Assembly (NCBI RefSeq): GCF_010915705.1
Contig: NZ_JAAIKE010000001.1
Span: 806,001 to 870,000 of the forward strand
DNA: 64,000 nt
Reading direction: 5' to 3'
Source of the DNA: Pseudotabrizicola algicola
GTDB taxonomy: Bacteria > Pseudomonadota > Alphaproteobacteria > Rhodobacterales > Rhodobacteraceae
This document shows, piece after piece, positions 34,869 through 45,743 of this stretch (position 1 is the stretch's first letter; every line of letters begins with the position of its first letter). The notes below the pieces were generated by a model. The model did no database searches and was not told the DNA's origin. It saw nothing but the letters and a program-made list of their open reading frames with translations. The position numbers and the translations under genes are program-made.

Positions 34869-35925
34869 TGCCGCAAAATCACAGGCCCCGCTTGTGCAGG
34901 TGCGTGGGCTCAAGATGTATTTTCCGATCTACACCGGCCTGATGCGCCGCCACACCGGTGACGTGAAAGCGGTTGACGGGGTCAGTTTCGACATCATGCC
35001 CGGCGAAACGCTAGGCCTGGTTGGCGAATCCGGCTGTGGCAAATCCACAGTGGGCCGCGCCCTTTTGCGGCTTTACGAGATTACGGACGGCAGCGTCGTC
35101 ATCAATGGCACGGATGTGGCGAGCCTCGGGCCCGAAGATCTGCGCAAGGCGCGCCCGCAGATGCAGATGGTCTTCCAGGACCCGCAGGCCAGCCTGAACC
35201 CGCGCATGACGCTTGCCGATATCATCGGCGAGCCGCTGAACGAGCACACCGATTGGAACGCCGACCGAAAACTGGCCCGCATCTATGAACTGATGGATGC
35301 CGTCGGTCTGAACCGGCGCTTTGCAAACCGCTTCCCGCATGAATTTTCCGGCGGGCAGCGCCAGCGCATCGGGATTGCGCGTGCGCTCGCCTTGAACCCG
35401 CGCTTTATTGTCTGCGACGAGCCGATTGCGGCGCTCGATGTCTCGATCCAGGCGCAGGTGGTCAACCTGCTCGAGGATTTGCAGGAAAAGCTGGGCCTGA
35501 CCTACCTTTTCATCAGCCATGACCTGTCGATGGTGCGCCATATCGCGGATCGTGTGGCCGTGATGTATCTGGGCCGGATCGCCGAGCTTTCCCCGCGCGA
35601 TGCGCTTTATGCGCGCCCGCTGCATCCCTATGCCGAGGCGCTTCTGTCGGCGGTGCCGGAACCCGACCCGTCGCGCGCGCAGACCCGCAACCGCATCGTA
35701 TTGCAGGGCGATGTGCCCTCGCCCGCCAACCCGCCCAAGGGCTGCAATTTCTGCACCCGCTGCCCAAAGGTCATGGACCTTTGCCGCAGCGTGAAACCCG
35801 ATCTGGTAGAGGTAGAGCCGGGCCGCATGGTGGCCTGCCACCTTTATTCCAGTGACAGCATGACAGCCGGGTCAACCGGCGCAACCGAGGCCAAAGAGCG
35901 CTCACAACAAGGAGAGTCCCTATGA
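34861..35925 (+). CDS. Oligopeptide-type ABC transporter ATP-binding protein (DppF/OppF class)
   Basis: A 354-aa ABC ATPase: Walker [22 protein letters not shown], signature FSGGQRQRI, Walker [14 protein letters not shown]-loop FISHDLS, and the oligo_HPY tail with [14 protein letters not shown]. The ATG at 34861 has a near-ideal GGAGG site 5 nt upstream, so translation can start here even though the DNA in front looks like former coding sequence. The stop overlaps the ATG of the binding-protein gene (ATGA). Confidence 0.94.
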   Translation: MLDAAKSQAPLVQVRGLKMYFPIYTGLMRRHTGDVKAVDGVSFDIMPGETLGLVGESGCGKSTVGRALLRLYEITDGSVVINGTDVASLGPEDLRKARPQMQMVFQDPQASLNPRMTLADIIGEPLNEHTDWNADRKLARIYELMDAVGLNRRFANRFPHEFSGGQRQRIGIARALALNPRFIVCDEPIAALDVSIQAQVVNLLEDLQEKLGLTYLFISHDLSMVRHIADRVAVMYLGRIAELSPRDALYARPLHPYAEALLSAVPEPDPSRAQTRNRIVLQGDVPSPANPPKGCNFCTRCPKVMDLCRSVKPDLVEVEPGRMVACHLYSSDSMTAGSTGATEAKERSQQGESL

Positions 35926-37622
35926 AACTGAAAACCGCCCTTCTGGGCGCAGCCGCCTGTCTGGCCTTCGCGCCAGCCGCCTTTGCGGAACGCGGCAGCG
36001 ACGGCAACGTGAAGATCCTTTATTCGCAGGCCGTTTCGATCATGAACGCCTATCTGTCGGGCGGCACCAAGGATATCGAGGTGGGCAGCCTCGTGCTGGA
36101 ACCGCTGGCAGGCTATGACAGCAAGGGCGAGATTTTCCCGCGCCTTGCCGCCGAGATTCCGACGCTGGCCAATGGCGGCGTGTCCGCGGACCAGACCAGC
36201 ATCACATGGAAACTGCAACCCGGCATCCTCTGGGCCGATGGCACGCCCTTTACCTCGGCGGATGTGGTGTTTTCCTATGAATATTGCACCCATCCCGAGG
36301 GTGGCTGCGCCCAAGGCGCCAAGTATGAAGGCATCGCCAGCGTCGAGGCTCTGGACGATCTGACCGTGAAGGTCACCTTCACCGGGCCGAAGCCCAACCC
36401 CTATACCGCCTTTGTCGGCGCGACCTCGCCCATCATCCAGAAGGCGCAGTTCGAGGCCTGCATCGGCGCCGCAGCCCCGACCTGCACCGAAGCCAACTTT
36501 GCCCCCATCGGCACCGGCCCGTTCCGCGTCACCGATTTCAAGGTGAACGACACCGTAGAGCTTGAGGCAAACCCCAATTATCGCCACGCTGACAAGCCCA
36601 AGTTCGCGACCGTCTCGGTCAAGGGCGGCGGCGACGCAGCAGGCGCGGCCCGCGCCGTGATGGAAACCGGCGAGTTCGACTATGCCTGGAACACCCAGAT
36701 CAACCCCGAGCTGCAAGCGCAGATGAATGCAGGCGGCAAGGGCAAGTTCGTCTCCGGCTTCGGCACGCTGGTCGAGCGGATCGAGATGAACATGACCGAC
36801 CCCTCCCCCAGCCTGCCCGAAGGCGAGCGCTCGACCACCAAGCACCCGCACCCGATCCTTTCGGACATCCGCGTGCGCAAGGCCCTTTCGATGGCAATCG
36901 ACCGTGGCCTTCTGGTCGAGGTGGGCTACGGCGAAGCCGGACGCGTGACCTGCAATCTGGTTCCTGCTCCGGAGGCATGGGCCTCGGATAACACCGATTG
37001 CGTCAATCAGGATATGGAAGGCGCCAAGGCACTTCTGGATGAAGCAGGCTGGACCGTCGGAGCCAACGGCATCCGCGAAAAGGATGGAGTGCCGCTGAAG
37101 CTTCTGTATCAGACCTCGGTCAACCCGGTCCGTCAGGACTTCCAGGCGCTGGTGAAAAGCTGGTGGAATGAACTGGGCGTCGATGTGGAACTGAAGGCAG
37201 TCGATGCCGGCGTGTTCTTCGGCGGTGACCCGGGTTCGCCCGACACCTTCCAGAAGTTCTATGCCGATGTCGAAATGTATGCCAACAACTTTGACGGCAC
37301 CGACCCCGAAGCCTATCTGTCAAACTACCTGTGCGACAAGGCCCCGCGCCCCGAGACCCAGTGGCAGGGTGAGAACGTGAACCGGTTCTGCGATCCGGCC
37401 TATGACGAACTGGTGCGCACCTTCGCCGCCTCGACCGACCCGACGGAACGTCAGGGCATCGCCAAGAAGCTGAACGACATGCTGACCAAGGACAGCTACA
37501 CCATCGTTCCGCTGGTGCACCGTGGCCGCCTGTCGGCCCACTCGAACAGCCTTGGCGGCGTTGACCTGAACGTCTGGGACACCGAGTTGTGGAACGTCGA
37601 GGACTGGCACCGCGTCCAGTAA
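35922..37622 (+). CDS. Peptide ABC transporter periplasmic binding protein
   Basis: A 566-aa SBP of family 5 with signal peptide [22 protein letters not shown]. Typical segments are EPLAGYDSKGEIFPRLAAEI, TWKLQPGILWADGTPFTSADV, IGTGPFRVTDF, and VRKALSMAIDRGLLV. Extra Cys pairs (CTHPEGGC, CIGAAAPTC, CNLVPAPEAWASDNTDC) suggest several disulfides, which is more than usual for DppA. It delivers di-/oligopeptides or related amides to the permease pair encoded downstream. Start overlaps the preceding ATPase stop. Confidence 0.95.
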   Translation: MKLKTALLGAAACLAFAPAAFAERGSDGNVKILYSQAVSIMNAYLSGGTKDIEVGSLVLEPLAGYDSKGEIFPRLAAEIPTLANGGVSADQTSITWKLQPGILWADGTPFTSADVVFSYEYCTHPEGGCAQGAKYEGIASVEALDDLTVKVTFTGPKPNPYTAFVGATSPIIQKAQFEACIGAAAPTCTEANFAPIGTGPFRVTDFKVNDTVELEANPNYRHADKPKFATVSVKGGGDAAGAARAVMETGEFDYAWNTQINPELQAQMNAGGKGKFVSGFGTLVERIEMNMTDPSPSLPEGERSTTKHPHPILSDIRVRKALSMAIDRGLLVEVGYGEAGRVTCNLVPAPEAWASDNTDCVNQDMEGAKALLDEAGWTVGANGIREKDGVPLKLLYQTSVNPVRQDFQALVKSWWNELGVDVELKAVDAGVFFGGDPGSPDTFQKFYADVEMYANNFDGTDPEAYLSNYLCDKAPRPETQWQGENVNRFCDPAYDELVRTFAASTDPTERQGIAKKLNDMLTKDSYTIVPLVHRGRLSAHSNSLGGVDLNVWDTELWNVEDWHRVQ

Positions 37623-37632
37623 TCTGACATCA

Positions 37633-37667
37633 GGCGGGGCTCGGCGCATTTGCGGCCGGGCCCTGCC
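37633..37667 (+). repeat. Intercistronic hairpin between binding protein and permease genes
   Basis: A 13-bp stem with two G-U pairs (37633-37645 with 37655-37667) and a 9-nt loop, starting 11 bp after the binding-protein stop. No proper T-run follows. Such hairpins stabilise the upstream message and lower permease expression, as in malE-malF. Confidence 0.6.
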
Positions 37668-37728
37668 CCCTCATTTTCCCTCCCCCCGCTCCGTTTCAAT
37701 CTTGGACCGCTGACCAGAGGCGTTGCCC

Positions 37729-38736
37729 ATGCTCACCTATACGATCCGTCGGCTTTTGCTTGCCATTCCGACGCTTCTGTTCATCAGTCTGATCATCTTT
37801 CTGCTGGTCGATTTCGCGCCCGGCTCCCCCATGAGCCAGATTCCCCTGACCATACCCACCGAAGTGCGGCTGAAGATGATCGAGGCGCTGGGGGCCAACG
37901 AGCCTGTGTATGTGCGCTATCTGCTTTGGCTCAAACAGTTTTTCTGGGTCGAACCGTTGGTCATGCTGGATGGCATCTTCGGCACCAACTGGTCCGAGGG
38001 CATGCAGCGCATCGTCTCCTGGCAATCGCGCAGCCCTGTGATGGACATCATCTGGCAGCGCCTGCCGCAAACGCTGACCGTGGTCGGCTCTGCCTATGTT
38101 GTCGGTGTACTGATCGCGCTGCCCATCGGCATCTATTCGGCCTACCGCCAGTACAGCTGGTTCGACCAGGTTGGCACCTTCTTTGCGATGATCGGCTTTT
38201 CGGTGCCGACTTTCTTCACCGGCGTCGTGCTGATCCTTGTGTTTTCGGTCAACCTCGGCTGGTTCCCCTCGATTTACGACACCAGTTTGCGGGTGCGGGA
38301 CTGGGATACATTCCTGTTGCAAGTCAAGCAGATGGCCATGCCCGTGGCTGTGCTTGCGCTGTATAACGCGGCGCAGATCAGCCGCTACATGCGCTCGTCC
38401 ATGCTGGAAAACCTCGGGCAGGATTATGTGCGCACCGCCCGCGCAAAGGGCATGCCCGAGCGGGTAGTGGTCCTTAAACACGTGCTGCGGAATTCGCTGA
38501 TCCCCGTCGTCACCGTGATCGCGCTTGGCATCCCTTCGATTTTTGGCGGCGCGATCATCACAGAGCAGGTGTTCAAGGTGAACGGTCTGGGCGCTCTCCT
38601 GATCAACGCCATCCAAGGCTCTGACCTGCCTATGGTGCAGACGCTGACTTTCATCTTTGCCGTGCTGATCGTGCTGTTCAACCTGATCGCCGACATCCTT
38701 TACGGCCTGCTCGACCCGAGGATCCGCTATGACTGA
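37729..38736 (+). CDS. Peptide ABC transporter permease (DppB class)
   Basis: A 335-aa inner-membrane protein with six helices and the DppB/OppB pattern: N-terminal helix LTYTIRRLLLAIPTLLFISL, periplasmic domain, then the EAA loop ENLGQDYVRTARAKGMPERVV that docks on the ATPases. The end, LNLIADILYGLLDPRIRYD, is typical. A TTG at 37723 is in frame, but the ATG at 37729 follows AGAGG at better spacing. It overlaps the next permease gene by 8 bp. Confidence 0.95.
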   Translation: MLTYTIRRLLLAIPTLLFISLIIFLLVDFAPGSPMSQIPLTIPTEVRLKMIEALGANEPVYVRYLLWLKQFFWVEPLVMLDGIFGTNWSEGMQRIVSWQSRSPVMDIIWQRLPQTLTVVGSAYVVGVLIALPIGIYSAYRQYSWFDQVGTFFAMIGFSVPTFFTGVVLILVFSVNLGWFPSIYDTSLRVRDWDTFLLQVKQMAMPVAVLALYNAAQISRYMRSSMLENLGQDYVRTARAKGMPERVVVLKHVLRNSLIPVVTVIALGIPSIFGGAIITEQVFKVNGLGALLINAIQGSDLPMVQTLTFIFAVLIVLFNLIADILYGLLDPRIRYD

Positions 38737-39649
38737 TACATCTGTCATCGAAAAGCCGCGCAACCAGTGGGCCGATGTCTGGGCACAGTTCAAGACCCAT
38801 AAGGGCGCTGTGATCGGGCTGGCCGTGTTCATCGGGCTGGTGTTCTTCGTCAGCCTCGGGCCGTTCATCTGGACAAAGGACCCGACCTACATCAACCCCA
38901 ATGCCGCCGAGATGATCAAGACGCGCAACAAGCCGCCAAGCTGGGAGTTCCCGCTGGGTACCGACCAGCTTGGCCGCGACATGCTGGCCCGGATGATGAA
39001 GGGCGGGCAGGTTTCCATCGCTGTCGGCATGGTGGCAATGTCCATTTCCATCTTGCTTGGCACGCTGGTCGGCGTGATGGCAGGCTATTTCAAGCGGCTG
39101 GACGGGCCGCTGATGCGGCTGACAGATCTGTTCCTTGCCCTGCCGTTGCTGCCCCTGTTGCTTGTGATGGTGATGCTGTTCCGTGATCCGCTGGCCCGCG
39201 CGATGGGACCAGAGGGCGGCACCTTTTTGCTCATCGTCTTTGCCATCGGGGTGACAAGCTGGATGCAGGCCGCGCGGATCGTACGGGGCGAAGTGCTGGC
39301 GCTGAAAGAACGCGAATTCGTGCTGGCGGCACGGTCGATCGGGACGCCGCCCCGCCGGATGATCCTGCGTCATATCCTGCCCAATGTTGTCAGCCCGATC
39401 ATGGTGTCGGCGACCCTTGGGATTGCAAGCGCCATCATCACCGAAAGCGCGTTGTCTTTCCTTGGTTTGGGTTTCCCGCCCGATTTTCCGACCTGGGGTC
39501 GCCTGTTGTTTGATGGTGTCGACTACATTCAACAATATCCCGAACGGGTGATGTGGCCGGGTATCGCCATTTCGCTCACCGTGCTGTCGGTGAACTACAT
39601 CGGCGATGGGCTGCGCGATGCGCTTGACCCGCGGATCAGGGGGCGCTGA
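38729..39649 (+). CDS. Peptide ABC transporter permease (DppC class)
   Basis: A 306-aa protein with an N-terminal OppC_N segment (AQFKTHKGAVIGLAVFIGL), the WEFPLGTDQLGRDMLARMMKGG motif, and the EAA loop LKEREFVLAARSIGTPPRRM, ending NYIGDGLRDALDPRIRGR. Pairs with the DppB-class subunit. Last gene of the importer operon (ATPase, ATPase, binding protein, permease, permease). The order differs from E. coli dppABCDF, where the binding protein comes first. Confidence 0.95.
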   Translation: MTDTSVIEKPRNQWADVWAQFKTHKGAVIGLAVFIGLVFFVSLGPFIWTKDPTYINPNAAEMIKTRNKPPSWEFPLGTDQLGRDMLARMMKGGQVSIAVGMVAMSISILLGTLVGVMAGYFKRLDGPLMRLTDLFLALPLLPLLLVMVMLFRDPLARAMGPEGGTFLLIVFAIGVTSWMQAARIVRGEVLALKEREFVLAARSIGTPPRRMILRHILPNVVSPIMVSATLGIASAIITESALSFLGLGFPPDFPTWGRLLFDGVDYIQQYPERVMWPGIAISLTVLSVNYIGDGLRDALDPRIRGR

Positions 39650-39692
39650 GCGACGCAAACGGGCAGTGCGGCGGGTCGAGAACGGGATACTC

Positions 39693-39722
39693 TTGTTTGT
39701 AGCCCCCCTCCTGCACTACATA
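39693..39722 (+). promoter_or_regulatory. Candidate promoter of the ArsR-family regulator
   Basis: TTGTTT (39693-39698), 18-nt spacer, TACATA (39717-39722), 36 bp before the ATG. The spacer contains a C-run. I did not find an ATTC-N8-GAAT type operator. Confidence 0.35.
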
Positions 39723-39758
39723 AGGGTCTTGTGATGCAGCTCTTTGCAGGATGCGACC

Positions 39759-40133
39759 ATGTCACTTGACAGGCTGACAGCCGCCGGCGACGCCGCCCAG
39801 GTCCGCGAGGCACCGGGATGTGACAGCTTGCCGCCTGCCGCGATGGAAGTTCAGGCGGCGATGGCGGCAAGCTTCCTCAAGGCGCTGAGCCATGAAGGGC
39901 GGCTGATGATCCTGTGCCACCTCTCTTCGGGCGAAAAGACGGTGACAGAACTAGAGCGTCTGCTTGACAGCAGACAAGCCGCTGTCAGCCAGCAACTCTC
40001 GCGCCTGCGTCTTGAAGGGCTTGTGTCCTGCCGCCGCGAGGGAAAGGCGATCCACTATGCCATTCAAGACCCGAAGGTAAGCCGCACGATCGCGCTTATG
40101 TATGACCTGTTCTGCAAACCGGACGCGGTCTGA
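39759..40133 (+). CDS. ArsR-family repressor, SqrR/BigR-like persulfide sensor
   Basis: A 124-aa winged-helix repressor (FLKALSHEGRLMILCHLSSG, then recognition helix SRQAAVSQQLSRLRLEGL). Its cysteines are C21, C53, C91 and C119. Rhodobacter capsulatus SqrR senses reactive sulfur through C41 and C107, with a third Cys at 9; with an offset of 12 all three positions coincide here (21, 53, 119). It lacks the CxC metal site of classic ArsR. It should bind DNA when reduced and let go when a polysulfide bridge forms. The start at ATG 39759 follows AGGA; a TTG at 39744 is less likely. No sulfide:quinone reductase gene is nearby. Confidence 0.8.
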   Translation: MSLDRLTAAGDAAQVREAPGCDSLPPAAMEVQAAMAASFLKALSHEGRLMILCHLSSGEKTVTELERLLDSRQAAVSQQLSRLRLEGLVSCRREGKAIHYAIQDPKVSRTIALMYDLFCKPDAV

Positions 40134-40142
40134 TCGGGGGCA

Positions 40143-40880
40143 TCATCCCCGGCCCAGATAGGGCATGTCGCGCGCCATGATGGTCATGAACGGCACGTTC
40201 ACATCCAGCGGCAGGTTTGCCATGTGCAGCACCGCTTCGGCCACATGGACCACCGGCATCACCGGCTCGGGGCGGATCTCGCCACTGGCTTGCGGCATCC
40301 CCACCGAGAAACTCGCCGTCATCTCGCTGGCCGCGTTGCCGATGTCGATCTGGCCACAGGCGATGTCAAACCGCCGCCCGTCCACGGCCAGCGTTTTGGT
40401 CAGCCCCGTCACGGCATGTTTCGACATGGTGTAGGGGGCCGAACCCGGGCGCGGGCGATCTGCGCTGATGGAGCCATTGTTGATGATCCGCCCGCCCTGC
40501 GGTGCCTGCCGCCGCATCAGACCGAAAGCCGCGCGGGCGCAAAGAAACATGCCGGTGATGTTCACATTCGACAGAGCAAGCCAATCCTCGACGGCAATCT
40601 CGTCAATCGGTTTGCCGGGCAAGGACATGCCCGCATTGTTGAACAGGACATCCAGCCGGCCAAATTCAGCCTCAAGCAACGCAAAGCCGCTGTCCACCTG
40701 TGCGGGGTCTGTGACGTCCATCGGCAGCACCAAGGCATCATGTGTGCCAGCCGTTTCGCGCAAAGCACCCTCGCGCCTGCCCGCCAGTGCGACGCGCCAA
40801 CCTGCCGCGATGAAAGCCCGCGCCGTCGCGCGTCCGATGCCCGACCCTGCCCCTGTGACCAGAATACTGCGCTGTGTCAT
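40143..40880 (-). CDS. Short-chain dehydrogenase/reductase
   Basis: A 245-aa classical SDR with NAD(P)-binding TGAGSGIGRA (9-18), NNAG at about 87-90, catalytic Ser in NNGSISADR, and YTMSKHAVTGL holding the Tyr/Lys pair. The R in LAGRREG after the first beta strand suggests NADP(H). The substrate is unknown. It is convergent with the ArsR-family gene, only 9 bp apart, and divergent from nothing on its upstream side except the usg gene, which runs the same way. Confidence 0.92.
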   Translation of the reverse strand: MTQRSILVTGAGSGIGRATARAFIAAGWRVALAGRREGALRETAGTHDALVLPMDVTDPAQVDSGFALLEAEFGRLDVLFNNAGMSLPGKPIDEIAVEDWLALSNVNITGMFLCARAAFGLMRRQAPQGGRIINNGSISADRPRPGSAPYTMSKHAVTGLTKTLAVDGRRFDIACGQIDIGNAASEMTASFSVGMPQASGEIRPEPVMPVVHVAEAVLHMANLPLDVNVPFMTIMARDMPYLGRG

Positions 40881-40948
40881 GCAAAGCTCCTCCCTTTTAC
40901 GGGGCGAACCTTAGCGGGCGTTCGGGGCATGGGCCAGAGGCACCGCGT

Positions 40949-41218
40949 TCAATGCAGCTTGAACTCTCCCACCACATTGCGCCATTCGTTCGGCCCGATC
41001 AGCCGTTTGTGGCTGAAGCGCACCGAATGCAGCGGGCCTTCGATCTTTTCCTGCCAATATTCGATAAACTTGAACAAGCGCGGATAATCGGGGGCAAGAT
41101 CATAGTCCTGCCAGACGAAGGTATTGAGAACATTTCGATAATCCGGCATCCGGTACAGCATTTCCGCTGTGGTCAATCCATAGCCTTTGAGCATCAGTTC
41201 GGTTTCGCGTCTTTCCAT
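40949..41218 (-). CDS. usg: Usg family protein
   Basis: An 89-aa protein matching the alphaproteobacterial Usg family nearly end to end: LMLKGYGLTTAEMLYRMPDY, FVWQDYDLAPDYPRLFKFIE, then EGPLHSVRFSHKRLIGPNEW. The function is unknown. The start at 41218 follows GGAG; the open frame further upstream is not supported. It is divergent from gyrA. Confidence 0.88.
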   Translation of the reverse strand: MERRETELMLKGYGLTTAEMLYRMPDYRNVLNTFVWQDYDLAPDYPRLFKFIEYWQEKIEGPLHSVRFSHKRLIGPNEWRNVVGEFKLH

Positions 41219-41354
41219 CTGAGTCTCCGTTTCAGCCTCCCCCGCTGAAAGCATGCCAAAGCCAGATTAATAATCAATGATTTCAATTTGCTAGCACACA
41301 AGACGCGCGGCTGCCAATGTGCCGGTCGGGGCGGCATTGCACCCCATCCCTTGC

Positions 41355-41383
41355 TTGGTGTAAGGTCGGCGCAACAAGATATA
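41355..41383 (+). promoter_or_regulatory. gyrA: Candidate promoter of gyrA
   Basis: TTGGTG (41355-41360), 17-nt spacer, GATATA (41378-41383), 28 bp before the gyrA ATG. gyrA promoters are often supercoiling-sensitive; nothing in the sequence proves it here. Confidence 0.4.
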
Positions 41384-41411
41384 GCCCCCCCGCAAGGAAG
41401 GCACCGAGCGC

Positions 41412-44121
<2,710 letters not shown>

Positions 44122-44129
<8 letters not shown>

Positions 44130-44457
44130 TCTGGTCTCTGCGCTCGGGGCGCTTGCCGCCTCGGGCCAGACGATTACCTACGGCGCGCTTGCCCGTGATC
44201 TGGGCTGGCGCATGGCGGAGCTGACGTCCGCGCTGGAAAGCCTGATGGAACAAGACGCGCGCGCGGGCCGCCCCCTGCGCGCGTCTCTATGCGAGGCGCG
44301 CTTGTCTGGCGGCCTTCCCGCGCGCGGTTTTTTCGAAAAGGCGTCGGAGCTTGGCTTTGATGTCAGCGATCCCGCGGCTTTTGCTGCGGCGCATCGTGCG
44401 GCCAGCTTTGCCGTCGCCAGGCCTGTGGCCGCCGGATCACAAAACCGACAGGACTGA
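44122..44457 (+). CDS. Small conserved protein coupled to gyrA
   Basis: A 111-aa protein, [20 protein letters not shown]. It has a [21 protein letters not shown] helix-turn-helix-like stretch and a C-terminal [17 protein letters not shown] motif. I recall similar ORFs after gyrA in Rhodobacterales but no function. It overlaps gyrA by 8 bp, so it is co-translated. The fold could be a winged helix; there are no catalytic motifs. Base composition matches its neighbours. Confidence 0.7.
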
Positions 44458-44543
44458 TGCCGCGCGTTTACTCCGGGGGTGCTTAGGGCGTATCCTGTCC
44501 GCGAAGCGCAAGAAATGCGCGGTAATAACATCTTGAGGCGACT

Positions 44544-45248
44544 ATGAAGCAGACCCTTTCCCTGGCCTTGGCCGGTGTCTTGTGCGCATCGGCCGTGCAA
44601 GCATTTGAAGCCAACGGCGGCTCGCTTTCTTTGGGCTATTCAACCTTTTTCGGCAGCAGCCCCGCAACCGACGTCAACAAACTGTCCTTTGGCAGCGCGC
44701 TGGAATTCGGACTGACGCCCGACATCGCCCTGCAGGGCGACTTTGCCTACAGCAAGTTCGACGCCACCGGCCTCAGCAACACCGGCGTTGGTCTGCACGG
44801 CATTTACCACCTGAACGAAAGCACCTCTTTGGGGGCCTTTATCGGGCGTGACAATATCGACGGGCGCAACCTGAACTACTATGGCGTTGAAGTGGCACAC
44901 CAGATGGGCATGTTCGAGACAGAAGCCTTCGTGACCATTGCTAAAGATGGCGGCAAGGATGGCACGGTCTTTGGCTTGAAGGGAGATTATGTGATCTCGG
45001 ATGCCGTGACGGTGGGTGCGCGCTTTGACCAGTTGAAGGTCGAGGGGGCCGATGCCGCCAAGTTTGCCGTCACCGGCGAGGTTGCCGCTTTGCCCGGTCT
45101 GAACCTCACTGGAGAGTTGGGCCGTGGCCGCATCAAGGGCTATGGCGCGGACCCCTATGTCGGGGTCGGTGTCAAAGTGAACTTCGGCGCCAAGAACGGT
45201 GCGACCTTCGGCAACCGCAGCATTCTCGATTTGCTGCCGGGCGGCTGA
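44544..45248 (+). CDS. Outer-membrane beta-barrel protein
   Basis: A 234-aa protein with signal peptide MKQTLSLALAGVLCASAVQA. Alternating hydrophobic strands with Gly/aromatic girdles follow (LSLGYSTFFG, LEFGLTPDIALQGDFAYSKF, VGLHGIYHLNES, LGAFIGRDNI), ending in VGVGVKVNFGAKNGATF. About eight strands would make a small OmpX/porin-like barrel in the outer membrane. It has the small size and absence of Cys seen in such proteins (only the signal-peptide Cys). No enzyme motif is present. Confidence 0.8.
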   Translation: MKQTLSLALAGVLCASAVQAFEANGGSLSLGYSTFFGSSPATDVNKLSFGSALEFGLTPDIALQGDFAYSKFDATGLSNTGVGLHGIYHLNESTSLGAFIGRDNIDGRNLNYYGVEVAHQMGMFETEAFVTIAKDGGKDGTVFGLKGDYVISDAVTVGARFDQLKVEGADAAKFAVTGEVAALPGLNLTGELGRGRIKGYGADPYVGVGVKVNFGAKNGATFGNRSILDLLPGG

Positions 45249-45257
45249 CCACTGCAA

Positions 45258-45284
45258 CCGGGCGGCGCGCAGAGCGCTGCCCGG
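45258..45284 (+). terminator. Hairpin after the beta-barrel gene
   Basis: An 11-bp stem with one G-U pair (CCGGGCGGCGC / GCGCTGCCCGG, 5-nt loop), beginning 9 bp past the stop. No T-run, so termination efficiency is uncertain. Confidence 0.5.
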
Positions 45285-45344
45285 TGCCCGTTAAGCCTTT
45301 GCACATGTTGCGCCCCTATCCTCGTCAGCCAGAGGAGATGCAGC

Positions 45345-45695
45345 ATGAACCTTTACCACTGTATGATCGAACTGCGGCAGGATTGCCGCGCGCTTGCCTT
45401 TGCCAAAGCCGTTGACGGCTGGATGACATACCTGCAGACACGCGGGCTGATCTCCGGCTGGCGACTGATGCGGCGCAAGTTCGGGCTTGCCTCCGGCGCG
45501 CACCCAGACTTCCTGCTCGAGATCGAAGTGCCGGGCATGGCCGCGCTGGACGATGCCTTTGTCGCCCTCGCCACCGTCGATGACGATGCGGCCCGGCGGT
45601 ATGATCTGATGCATCAGATGATTGCCTCGGTCGAAATCGGGCTTTACCGCCCCTACCCCGACGCTGCGCAACGCGAAAGGATCGCGCTTATCTGA
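45345..45695 (+). CDS. DUF6614-type small protein
   Basis: A 116-aa protein, MNLYHCMIELRQDCRALAFA. It has a ferredoxin-like dimeric alpha-beta-barrel feel (VDGWMTYLQTRGLISGWRLM, PDFLLEIEVPGMAALDDAF, YDLMHQMIASVEIGLYRPYP). It matches what I know as DUF6614, of unknown function. It stands alone between the beta-barrel gene and trmFO on the same strand, with an AGAGGAGA ribosome-binding site. Confidence 0.75.
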   Translation: MNLYHCMIELRQDCRALAFAKAVDGWMTYLQTRGLISGWRLMRRKFGLASGAHPDFLLEIEVPGMAALDDAFVALATVDDDAARRYDLMHQMIASVEIGLYRPYPDAAQRERIALI

Positions 45696-45743
45696 CGCAA
45701 TCCACAGCTTGAAAGCGGGCGGGGCGCGGGATATCTCCCGCGC

